Shown here one piece after another: positions 8,374 through 16,101 of a stretch of 64,000 nucleotides of DNA. Position numbers and translations under genes: made by a program. Source of the stretch: JAJNBA01 sp963842295. Lineage in GTDB: Bacteria > Actinomycetota > UBA4738 > HRBIN12. The DNA lies in the NCBI GenBank assembly GCA_963842295.1, contig CAWJFY010000005.1, positions 62,001 to 126,000 on the forward strand, given 5' to 3'. How positions within the stretch are numbered: position 1 is the first letter of the stretch; the number at the start of each line of letters is the position of its first letter. The notes below the pieces were generated by a model. It was not told the origin of the DNA, ran no database searches, and saw nothing but the letters and a program-made list of their open reading frames with translations.

Positions 8374-10437
8374 CTAAGAGGCCGGCACGCTCCCGTTGAC
8401 CGCCGTCCCGTCGCCGACGGTGCTCACGATCTCGAACGTGCCGCCCAACGCGTCCAGCCGGTCCGCGATCCCTTGGAGCCCTGTGCCGCGTGACGCGGCG
8501 GTGGGGTCGAAGCCCACGCCGTCGTCGGTGACCGCGAACGAGAGTCGACCGTTGCTCCGGGCGAGTGAGATCTTCACCTGTGAGGCCTCCGCGTACTTGG
8601 TCACGTTCTGCAGCGCCTCGAGACACGAGAAGTAGATCGCCGCCTCGACGTCTTGGGAGAAGCGGCCGAGGTCGCGGGCATCGACCGAAACCGGAACCGG
8701 CGACTTCCGAGCCTGCGCCTCCAAGGCGGCGGCGAGCCCCTTGTCCGCGAGGAGCGGAGGATAGATCCCCCGCGCGAGGTCACGGAGGTCGTCGAGTGCG
8801 GCCGTCGCTTCCTCTTGGAGCTGCGCCGCGATCTCTGCCGCCTTCGCCGGGTCGCGCGCGGCCAGCTGCTCGAGCAGCCGCAGCTTGACGGTGAGGGCCA
8901 CCAGCTGCTGCTGCGCTCCATCGTGGATGTTGCGTTCGAGCTTGCGCCGTTCCTCGTCCTGCGCGGCGACCAAGCGTTGGCGGGACGCGCGGAGCTCCTC
9001 GATCAGCCGGACGTTCCGAAGGACCAGGCCCGCCTGCGACGCCAGATCGCGCACCAGTCGCTCCTTCGAGGGGTTGATCGGATCGTTCGCGGGCATCGAC
9101 ACCGACAGGGCGCCGAGGAACTGCCCCTGATCCCGGACCTCGACGGCGCAGTCCGCCGGCAGCCGCGGGATGCCACTCCCGCGCACCGCGACCGGCGAAG
9201 GATGCGGGCCGTCGGACCAGACGATCCCCGAGGGCCGGAGCTCGTTCCCGACGTGGAGCCAGACGACGGCATCTCGGGCCCCCACGGCGTCGGCCAGGAC
9301 CCGTGCCATCCGAGGCAGGACGTCCTCGGACGCGTACGAGCCGCCGACCCGATCCGAGAACTCCGTCAGGACCTCGTAGGGCGTTGCCCGACCCCCGTAG
9401 ACGACCCGATCGGCGACCCGGCGTGCCACCCGGACGACGGGCAAGAACGCGAGGCCGATCGCGATCGACCCGAGGATCGCGAGCGGGTTCGCTTCGATGA
9501 ACGCCCCGCCGACGAGGATGGCGAAGACGAAGAAGAGCGCGATGAGGACCAGCGCCACGACCGCGTAGAGCACCGTCTTCTTCACGACGATGTCGAGCTC
9601 GTAGAGCCGATACCGGAGGATCGCGATCGCACACGCTCCTGGGATGCCGATCGCGAGGACGGCGAAGAAGGCGAAGAACAGGAGGTCGCTGAGGGTCGTC
9701 GACTCGTTGGGCGCGAGGCCCCAGCTACTGATGATCGCGACGATCAACAACGGGGTCGCGAGCCCGACTGCCGCGACGAACCAGCGCATCTGCTGGCGCT
9801 CCTCCCCGACGGACCGTCGGTACCGGAACACCAGTGCGCCGACCGTGGAGAGACCAACGGCCAGGAGGATGAGGCCACCGAGAGCGAAGATCGGCTCGAG
9901 CACGTTCTCGAGCGCCGGCACGCCGGTGGGGTTCTGGGGCACGGGCCCGGGGAAGTCGACGTCGATCGGTCCCGGGCTCAGGATGGATCCGAGGAGCAGG
10001 ATCCCTTCGAGGACCGCGATCGCGATCGCGACCGGCTTCCATCGGCGCGTGGGGAGCTTCCCGTCGGGGAAGAGCAGGAGGATCCAGGGGACCGGGAACG
10101 CGACGAACGTGAAGACCCAGCTCGTGAGCCACGCCGAGAAAAGGATGAACGGGTGGTCGTCCGGTCCTCGCGGGAGGGCGTAGCGCAGGTATTCGTCCGT
10201 GAACCCCCCGAGGAGGAATCCGACCCCGATCATCATCAGGAGCCACCCGATCGGGTTCCGCTCGGTCCGGCTGGCGATCAACGCGCCGATCGTCACGTAG
10301 CCGACGATCATCACCAACGCGACGCTCAGGAAGAACGGATCCTCCGAGAACGAACCCGTGATGGCGCTCAGCGTGAAGGTGATCACCAGCAGGACGAGGG
10401 TCAGCGCCCACACGATCCACGGCCACCGGCGCGTCAT
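8374..10437 (-). CDS. Multi-spanning membrane sensor histidine kinase (HisKA_3 type), copy A
   Basis: 687 residues. The N-terminal half has about eight to nine membrane helices, including the repeated family landmarks LLLFPDGKLPTRRW and ERQQMRWF. Then come a linker (VYGGRATPYEVLTEF), a GAF-like domain, a HisKA_3 dimerisation domain with His505 in NIHDGAQQQ, and a HATPase domain with DDGVGFD and GTGLQGIADRL. DGAQQ-type kinases normally partner NarL/LuxR response regulators. It is the third and most downstream of three head-to-tail paralogues; its ATG overlaps the stop of copy B as ATGA, so translation is probably coupled. The signal it senses cannot be read from sequence. Confidence 0.93.
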   Translation of the reverse strand: MTRRWPWIVWALTLVLLVITFTLSAITGSFSEDPFFLSVALVMIVGYVTIGALIASRTERNPIGWLLMMIGVGFLLGGFTDEYLRYALPRGPDDHPFILFSAWLTSWVFTFVAFPVPWILLLFPDGKLPTRRWKPVAIAIAVLEGILLLGSILSPGPIDVDFPGPVPQNPTGVPALENVLEPIFALGGLILLAVGLSTVGALVFRYRRSVGEERQQMRWFVAAVGLATPLLIVAIISSWGLAPNESTTLSDLLFFAFFAVLAIGIPGACAIAILRYRLYELDIVVKKTVLYAVVALVLIALFFVFAILVGGAFIEANPLAILGSIAIGLAFLPVVRVARRVADRVVYGGRATPYEVLTEFSDRVGGSYASEDVLPRMARVLADAVGARDAVVWLHVGNELRPSGIVWSDGPHPSPVAVRGSGIPRLPADCAVEVRDQGQFLGALSVSMPANDPINPSKERLVRDLASQAGLVLRNVRLIEELRASRQRLVAAQDEERRKLERNIHDGAQQQLVALTVKLRLLEQLAARDPAKAAEIAAQLQEEATAALDDLRDLARGIYPPLLADKGLAAALEAQARKSPVPVSVDARDLGRFSQDVEAAIYFSCLEALQNVTKYAEASQVKISLARSNGRLSFAVTDDGVGFDPTAASRGTGLQGIADRLDALGGTFEIVSTVGDGTAVNGSVPAS

Positions 10438-12515
10438 CGGAGCTCTCCTTCGATCGGGAGGCGCCCGACCACCCTCGTCCCCTGGCCGGGAGCGCTGACG
10501 ACCTCGATCGATCCTCCGATCGCGTCCAGACGGTCGGCCATACCCTGCAGCCCGGATCCATGATCGGGCGCGGAGGGATCGAAGCCGTGACCGTCGTCGA
10601 TCACATCGAATCGGAGCTCGCCGTTCGCGTGGGCGAGGTGGATCTCGACCGTCGACGCCTCGGCGTACTTCGCGACGTTGTTCAGCGCCTCCAGGCAGCA
10701 GAAGTACACGGCGGACTCCACATCGGGACCGTAGCGACCGACGCCGTCGGGCTGCACGATGACCGGAAGGGATGATTTCCTCGCCTGGGCTTCGAGCGCC
10801 GCAGGCAGTCCCTTGTCGGCGAGGAGCGGCGGGTAGATACCTCGAGCGAGGTCTCGGAGATCCTCGAGTGTCTCCACCGTGCGCGCTTGGAGATCCGCCA
10901 GGAGCCCTCGCGCCTTCGCGGGATCGCGGTCGACCATGCCTTCCGCCAGTCGGAGCTGCACCGAGAGTGCCACGAGCTGCTGTTGCGCGCCGTCGTGGAT
11001 GTTCCGCTCGAGGGCGCGCGCACGTTCGTCCTGCGCGCTCACGATCCGGCGGCGCGACTCCCGGAGGTCTTCGATCAAGCGGACGTTGCGCAGCACCAGT
11101 CCGGCCTGCGCAGCCATGTCGCGCGCGAGCTTCGCCTTCGTCGCGTTCATCGGGTCGGCTGCCGTCATCGCGACCGAGAGCGCCCCCAGGAGCTCGCCCT
11201 GGTGCCGTACTTCGAACGCGTCGTCGTCGAGGCCCGGCAGCTCGTCTCCGCGCACGGACACAGCGGGAACGTTCGGAGCCTCGGCGGGCCACGATGACTC
11301 CGCTCGCAGCTCGTTCCCGATGCGGAGCCAGACCCGCGCCGTCCGCGCCCCGGTCGCCTCGCCGAGGAGCTGAGCCATACGCGGAAGGACGTCCTCGGTC
11401 GAGTAGGTCTCCCCGACGCGTTCGGCGAACTCGGAGAGGACCTCGTACGGGCTCGATCGCTTGCCGTACACGATCCGATTCGCCCAGCGGCGCGCCCGGG
11501 ATCGCACCAAGGTGAACCCAACCGCGAGTACCGCTGCGACCGCGAGCGTGGGCACATCGACGTCGCCTCCCACGCCGATGAACATGAGCGGTGCCAGGAA
11601 GACGGCGATCCCCAGGACGAGCACGAACCCGGCGACGAGGAGTCCGTACTGCACCGTCTTCCGGACCACGACGTCGAGGTCCCACAAGCCGTGACGCAGG
11701 ATCGCGATGCCGCAGACCGTCGGGATACCTAGGAACACGCCGCTGATGAAGGCGTAGAACGCGAGACCCGACACCATCCCCTGGTCCTCGATGGCGCCGG
11801 TCGTGATCAGGACGAAGGTGAGCAGGAGGACGATCCCGAGGAAGATGCCGAGGAACGCGAGCCACCTGATCTGCTGGCGCTCGAGCTGCGCGGCGCGCCG
11901 GTACCGCTGGATCAAGGAGAGGACGGAGACGATGGCGCCGAGGACGAGGACCAGACCGGCGACGGTCGTGATCGCTTCGATCGCCAGCCTCCATGACGAG
12001 GCGAGCCCGATCGGGTTCGCGACCGGTCTCGGGAGCTCGGCGAAACCGGCCTCGAGGGGCCCGGGCGTGAGCGCGAACCCGATCATCACGATCGCGTAGG
12101 CGACCAGCATGACGCGAAGCAGCCAGCCCCACCGCCGAGAGAGTGGCCGGCCGGTCGGGAAGATGAGGAAGAGGAAGGCGAGCGGACCGAACATCGCGAC
12201 GAACCCGACCCGGCCCACCCATGCCGCCCAAGCGAGGAAGGGAAGGTCGCGCTGCTGGGCCAGGGTGGCGTACGAGCCGGCGAGCAGGCTGATGGACGCA
12301 GAGAGTCCGACCCAGGCGAACAACAAGCCGACGCGGTTCGACGATTGCCGCGACGTGATCAGCGCCCCGACGGTCGAGTAGAGGAGTACCGCGAACACGA
12401 CGAAGGCGTACTCGCCGATGTCGAGAGGGCCGCCCGCCGCGTCCACGATCAACCACGCGATCAGGAACGCGACCGAGATGCCCCAGATCGTCCAGGCGAG
12501 ACGTCGCTGGTTCAT
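10434..12515 (-). CDS. Multi-spanning membrane sensor histidine kinase (HisKA_3 type), copy B
   Basis: 693 residues with the same architecture as its neighbours: about nine membrane helices (FLIFPTGRPLSRRW, ERQQIRWLAF), a GAF-like domain after VYGKRSSPYEVLSEF, a HisKA_3 domain with His507 in NIHDGAQQQ and a HATPase domain (DDGHGFD, GSGLQGMADRL). The middle gene of the tandem array, it overlaps the genes on both sides by 4 nt (ATGA). The catalytic half is clearly more conserved between the copies than the membrane half. This suggests duplication followed by divergence of the sensing part. Confidence 0.93.
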   Translation of the reverse strand: MNQRRLAWTIWGISVAFLIAWLIVDAAGGPLDIGEYAFVVFAVLLYSTVGALITSRQSSNRVGLLFAWVGLSASISLLAGSYATLAQQRDLPFLAWAAWVGRVGFVAMFGPLAFLFLIFPTGRPLSRRWGWLLRVMLVAYAIVMIGFALTPGPLEAGFAELPRPVANPIGLASSWRLAIEAITTVAGLVLVLGAIVSVLSLIQRYRRAAQLERQQIRWLAFLGIFLGIVLLLTFVLITTGAIEDQGMVSGLAFYAFISGVFLGIPTVCGIAILRHGLWDLDVVVRKTVQYGLLVAGFVLVLGIAVFLAPLMFIGVGGDVDVPTLAVAAVLAVGFTLVRSRARRWANRIVYGKRSSPYEVLSEFAERVGETYSTEDVLPRMAQLLGEATGARTARVWLRIGNELRAESSWPAEAPNVPAVSVRGDELPGLDDDAFEVRHQGELLGALSVAMTAADPMNATKAKLARDMAAQAGLVLRNVRLIEDLRESRRRIVSAQDERARALERNIHDGAQQQLVALSVQLRLAEGMVDRDPAKARGLLADLQARTVETLEDLRDLARGIYPPLLADKGLPAALEAQARKSSLPVIVQPDGVGRYGPDVESAVYFCCLEALNNVAKYAEASTVEIHLAHANGELRFDVIDDGHGFDPSAPDHGSGLQGMADRLDAIGGSIEVVSAPGQGTRVVGRLPIEGELR

Positions 12516-14728
12516 AGGCTCGTCTCCGTGACGGGGATGCGGCCCGCCACCGTCGTACCGCGGGCCGGGGCGCTCCGGATCTCGACACTGCCGCCGAGCG
12601 CGGCCAGTCGGTCGGCGATCCCCTGGAGTCCGGAGCCGCGCGAGGCGGTCACCGGGTCGAACCCGACGCCATCGTCGATGACCTCGAACGTCAGGCTCCC
12701 GTTCGCCTGCGAGAGGCGAACGGTTGCCTTGGTGGCCCTCGCGTACTTCGCCACGTTCTGGAGTGCCTCGAGGCAGGAGAAGTACACGGCCGATTCCAAC
12801 TCCTGCGGATACCTGCCGATCCCGTCCGGCTCGACCTCGGTGGGCACGGAGGATTTCCTCGCCTGACCCGCCAGAGCCGCCGCGAGGCCCTGATCCGCGA
12901 GCAGTGGCGGATAGATCCCTCGGGCGAGGTCCCGGAGGTCGCTCAAGGCGTCGTTCGTCTCCGCCTTCGCTTCGGCGAGCATCGCCGCGGCGCGGTCCGG
13001 ATCCGTGGCCACGAGTCGCTCCGCGAGGCCGAGCTTCACGGCCAGCGCGACCAATTGCTGTTGCGCGCCGTCGTGGATGTCGCGTTCGAGCTTCTTCGCC
13101 CGGGCGTCCTGGGCCGCCACGATCCGCCGTCGGGATTCCCGAAGATCCTCGACCAATCGGACGTTCCGGAGCACCAACCCCGCCTGAGCCGCCATGTCGC
13201 GAGCGAGCTTCTCCTTGGTCGGATCCATCGGATCGTCCGGCGCGACCGTCACGGTGAGGGCGCCGAGGAGCTCGCCCTGGTGACGGACCTCGAAGGCGGC
13301 GTCTTCTCCGAAGACCGGGACGTCGTCTCGGACCGGCACGTCGGAAGCCGCGGGTGCGCCTTCGGGCCAAACGCCCTCCTGACGCATCTCGTCACCGATC
13401 CGCAGCCACACCCTCGCAGCCTTGGCGCCGGTGGCCTCGCCGAGCAGCGTGGCCATCCTCGGCAGGACGTCGTCGAGGGAGTAGGTCTCGCCAACCCGCT
13501 CGCCGAACTCGGACAACACCTCGTACGGCGTCGATCGCTTCCCGTAGACGAGCCGGTTCGCGAGCCGCTGAGCGCGGGTGCGAACGAGGAGGAAGACGGC
13601 GGCCAGGACCGCGCCGATCGCGACCGCCGGAGCGATGTCGCCGCTGATCCCCACGAACAGGACGGGAACCACCAGCACCACGAGCCCGACCCCGGCCATC
13701 AGCCCGACGAGGACGATGCCGTACTGGAGGGTCTTCTTCATCACGACGTCGAGATCCCAGAGGCCGTGCCGGAAGATCGCCACCAGGTAGGCGGCGGGCA
13801 CGCCGATGACGAGCGTGAACGCCGTCAGCGCGAAGAACAGCTCGAAGATCGGCGCGTCGGCGTCGCGGAACAACAGCTCCCCTGCCAATCCGACGACCCA
13901 TTGGAGGACGAAGCACGTGCCGGCGATCGACGCCACGAAGGCGATCCAGCGCATCTGCTGCCGCTCCTCGCCGGCGGAGCGCTTGAAGCGCTGGCGGACC
14001 GCGACCACCGTGGAGAGCGCCGACGTGAGGGCGATCACGGTTCCGGCGGCGATGATCGCGGGCGCGATCCCGGCGAGCACGTCGATCCCGAACGGGTTCT
14101 CGTAGAGGACGCCGTCCTCGATCCAGTTGTTGAGCGGGCCGGGTCTGAAGAGGAAGCCGAGGATCGCGATCGCCGTACCGCCGACGAGGCCTCGGACGGC
14201 CCACCGCCAACGGCGACTCGGTGGGTGCCCGTCTGGGTACAACAGGAACAGCAAGGGGATGAGCGCGATCGGGTAGAGGGCGTACTCGCCGAGGGTCGCC
14301 CACAGCCCCACGAGCGGGACGCTCCCCGGCTCCGCCTTGACGCCGTACACGACGAGCGCCTGCGCGAGCGTGAGGAGCGGGAACGGGGCCCCGGTGATCA
14401 GGAAGATCCATCCCGCCCAGTTCCGTGGCTGGCGCCAGACGACCAGCAGGCCGACGGCGAGCCACAGGAAGAGCAGGACGAGGAGGACCGCGAAGCCCGG
14501 GTTGTATTGACCGCTGCTGGCCTCGAGCGCGCCTCCCTGTCGGCGCTCGCGCTGGAGCTCGGTCAGCGTCTCCTGCATCCGAGGGGCGGTCGGGTCGCCG
14601 ACGATCACGATCTCGCCCGGCCCGACCTGCTCGCGGGCGGCGAGGCCGACCGGGATCGACGCGATCACGCAGGCCATGCTCAGGGCAACGACCCCCACGG
14701 CGATGCCACGCGCCAGCCGACGGCTCAT
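12512..14728 (-). CDS. Multi-spanning membrane sensor histidine kinase (HisKA_3 type), copy C
   Basis: 738 residues, the longest of the three. It adds an N-terminal membrane segment followed by a predicted extracytoplasmic stretch of roughly 60 residues (REQVGPGEIVIVGD to SSGQYNPG) before the shared helices (LLYPDGHPPSRRW, ERQQMRWIAF). Then come the GAF-like domain, His552 in DIHDGAQQQ and the HATPase domain (DDGVGFD, GSGLQGIADRL). The ATG at 14728 was chosen because it begins a hydrophobic leader and overlaps the stop of an upstream kinase remnant as ATGA, the same junction used within the array. It is the first intact gene of the array and faces away from the USP gene. Confidence 0.92.
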   Translation of the reverse strand: MSRRLARGIAVGVVALSMACVIASIPVGLAAREQVGPGEIVIVGDPTAPRMQETLTELQRERRQGGALEASSGQYNPGFAVLLVLLFLWLAVGLLVVWRQPRNWAGWIFLITGAPFPLLTLAQALVVYGVKAEPGSVPLVGLWATLGEYALYPIALIPLLFLLYPDGHPPSRRWRWAVRGLVGGTAIAILGFLFRPGPLNNWIEDGVLYENPFGIDVLAGIAPAIIAAGTVIALTSALSTVVAVRQRFKRSAGEERQQMRWIAFVASIAGTCFVLQWVVGLAGELLFRDADAPIFELFFALTAFTLVIGVPAAYLVAIFRHGLWDLDVVMKKTLQYGIVLVGLMAGVGLVVLVVPVLFVGISGDIAPAVAIGAVLAAVFLLVRTRAQRLANRLVYGKRSTPYEVLSEFGERVGETYSLDDVLPRMATLLGEATGAKAARVWLRIGDEMRQEGVWPEGAPAASDVPVRDDVPVFGEDAAFEVRHQGELLGALTVTVAPDDPMDPTKEKLARDMAAQAGLVLRNVRLVEDLRESRRRIVAAQDARAKKLERDIHDGAQQQLVALAVKLGLAERLVATDPDRAAAMLAEAKAETNDALSDLRDLARGIYPPLLADQGLAAALAGQARKSSVPTEVEPDGIGRYPQELESAVYFSCLEALQNVAKYARATKATVRLSQANGSLTFEVIDDGVGFDPVTASRGSGLQGIADRLAALGGSVEIRSAPARGTTVAGRIPVTETSL

Positions 14729-14802
14729 CCCATCCGCTCCGTCGCCGGGATAACTCCACGCACGGTGGTTCCGGCCCCCGCGGCGCTCTCGATCTCGATC
14801 AT
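14725..14802 (-). pseudogene. C-terminal remnant of a fourth tandem histidine kinase
   Basis: Directly upstream of copy C a 25-residue reading frame encodes IEIESAAGAGTTV followed by RGVIPATE, then stops at TGA overlapping the copy C start as ATGA. The final residues of copy C (VEIRSAPARGTTV, AGRIPVTE) and of the kinase ending at 19469 (LEIRSAPGHGTTV) align with it without gaps; I count 13 of 21 identities with copy C. No kinase sequence is recognisable further upstream, so this looks like the tail of a deleted gene. It may still be translated as a short leader, since GGGAG lies about 9 nt before its ATG. Confidence 0.7.
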
Positions 14803-14871
14803 GCCCGGATGCTCCCATCGGCGGCGGCCGGCTCCAAGGGGGGCGACCTGCGGTTTCCGGTGCGGGAACAC

Positions 14872-14899
14872 CCGGGGTGGGGGTGTGCTGGCACCCCGG
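14872..14899. promoter_or_regulatory. Inverted repeat in the divergent promoter region between kinase copy C and the USP gene
   Basis: CCGGGGTG and CACCCCGG form a perfect 8-bp inverted repeat with a 12-nt spacer. Within it lies GTGCTGGCACC (14885-14895), identical to the core of the palindrome at 7929-7944. It is about 80-107 bp upstream of the USP ATG and about 145 bp upstream of kinase copy C. It could serve either direction as an operator. Confidence 0.4.
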
Positions 14900-14978
14900 C
14901 CAAGTCGGCATGCACGCGCCGTCGTCGGGCACCCGCCCGCGGCGTAGCGTCGCGGTAACGAACGAAGGAGGCCCTCAG

Positions 14979-15386
14979 ATGACGACGATACTGGTGGGAA
15001 CCGACACCTCGGCGGCCGCGGATCTCGCGGTGGAGGACGCGGCGCGTCTCGCGCGCGACCGCGGCGCCGAGCTTCTGGTCCTGTACGTGAAGTCCGAGGG
15101 TGACGTTCGGGCGGTCGTCGACCCCGACCGAGCAGCCGATCCCCAGACGCACCTGCAACGCCTCGCCGCGAGGTTCCCTGGCCTGTCGATCACGACACGG
15201 ATCGAGGACGGCGAGGCCGCATCTCGGATCGTGGACGTGGCCGAGGAGACCCGAGCGGAAACCATCGTGCTCGGGAACCGCGGCACCCACGGGTCACGAT
15301 GGCGAGTACGTGAGACGGTCCCGAACCTCGTGCTGCGGCACGCCCCGTGCAGCGTCTACATCGTTGACACGCGGCGGGCGCAGTAG
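14979..15386 (+). CDS. Universal stress protein (UspA fold), single domain
   Basis: 135 residues, one Usp domain: N-terminal ILVGTDTSAAA strand-loop and C-terminal IVLGNRG segment, ending PCSVYIVDT. ATP-binding Usp proteins have Gly-x2-Gly-x9-Gly-Ser/Thr. Here the first GNRG is present but the second Gly-Ser is replaced (RVRETVPN), so nucleotide binding is doubtful. The ATG at 14979 follows GAAGGAG at a normal distance. The gene is divergent from the kinase array and convergent with the NarL-type regulator. USP genes in actinobacteria are often induced by hypoxia or redox stress; that link is only suggested here by the neighbourhood. Confidence 0.9.
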   Translation: MTTILVGTDTSAAADLAVEDAARLARDRGAELLVLYVKSEGDVRAVVDPDRAADPQTHLQRLAARFPGLSITTRIEDGEAASRIVDVAEETRAETIVLGNRGTHGSRWRVRETVPNLVLRHAPCSVYIVDTRRAQ

Positions 15387-15397
15387 CCGTGGGAGGG

Positions 15398-16063
15398 CTA
15401 GGTCTGATCGCGGAGGAAGGCGAGCACCGCCATCACTCGGCGGTGCACGTCGGGCTCCTCGGTCAGACCGAGCTTGTGGAACAGGGAGTTGATGTGCTTC
15501 TCGACGGCCCGCTCGGTGAGGAAGAGCGACTTCGCGATCGCCGCGTTGTTCTGCCCCTGCGCCATGTGTCCGAGGACCTCGCGCTCCCGGTCGGTCAATC
15601 GAGCGAGCGGCGAGTGGGCAAGGTGCTCCTTGGCCGCGACGAGCGCTTCGACGATCTTCGGGTCGAGCACGCTCCCGCCCCTGGCCACCTCGGTCAGCGC
15701 GCGCACGAGCTCCTCGACGTCGGCCACGCGCTCCTTCAGCAGGTAGCCGAGGCCGGCCGCTCCGTCCTTCAGCAGGTCGTACGCGTATTCCTCCTCGGCG
15801 AACTGCGACAGGACCACGACGCCGATGTCGGGATGCGACGCACGGATCTGTTTCGCGCCCCGGATCCCCTCGTCGGTCCCGCTGGGCGGCATCCGGATGT
15901 CGGTGAGCACGGCGTCGGGTCCGTGTTCGTTGACCGCGGAGAGCAGCTCATCCAGGCTCGCTGCGGTGCCGACGATCTCCACCTCCTCTGCCGTCGACAG
16001 GAGGGCGGCGGTTCCTTCCCGCACGAGGTAGTTATCCTCGGCGAAGACCACCCGCAGCGGCAT
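15398..16063 (-). CDS. NarL/LuxR-family response regulator
   Basis: About 221 residues. The receiver domain has Glu9/Asp10, phospho-acceptor Asp55 (LTDIRMPP) and Lys in YLLKERV. The C-terminal GerE/LuxR HTH runs LTDREREVLGHMAQG to AVEKHINSLFHKLGL. This family dimerises on DNA when phosphorylated by HisKA_3 kinases, four of which lie within 8 kb, so it is the obvious DNA-binding output of this region. I chose the ATG at 16063; an in-frame GTG five codons upstream also exists. Only 38 bp separate it from the divergent receiver-cyclase gene, its paralogue. Confidence 0.94.
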   Translation of the reverse strand: MPLRVVFAEDNYLVREGTAALLSTAEEVEIVGTAASLDELLSAVNEHGPDAVLTDIRMPPSGTDEGIRGAKQIRASHPDIGVVVLSQFAEEEYAYDLLKDGAAGLGYLLKERVADVEELVRALTEVARGGSVLDPKIVEALVAAKEHLAHSPLARLTDREREVLGHMAQGQNNAAIAKSLFLTERAVEKHINSLFHKLGLTEEPDVHRRVMAVLAFLRDQT

Positions 16064-16101
16064 GCGCGGATGGTACACGCGAGGAACTTGGGGGATGCTG
16101 C

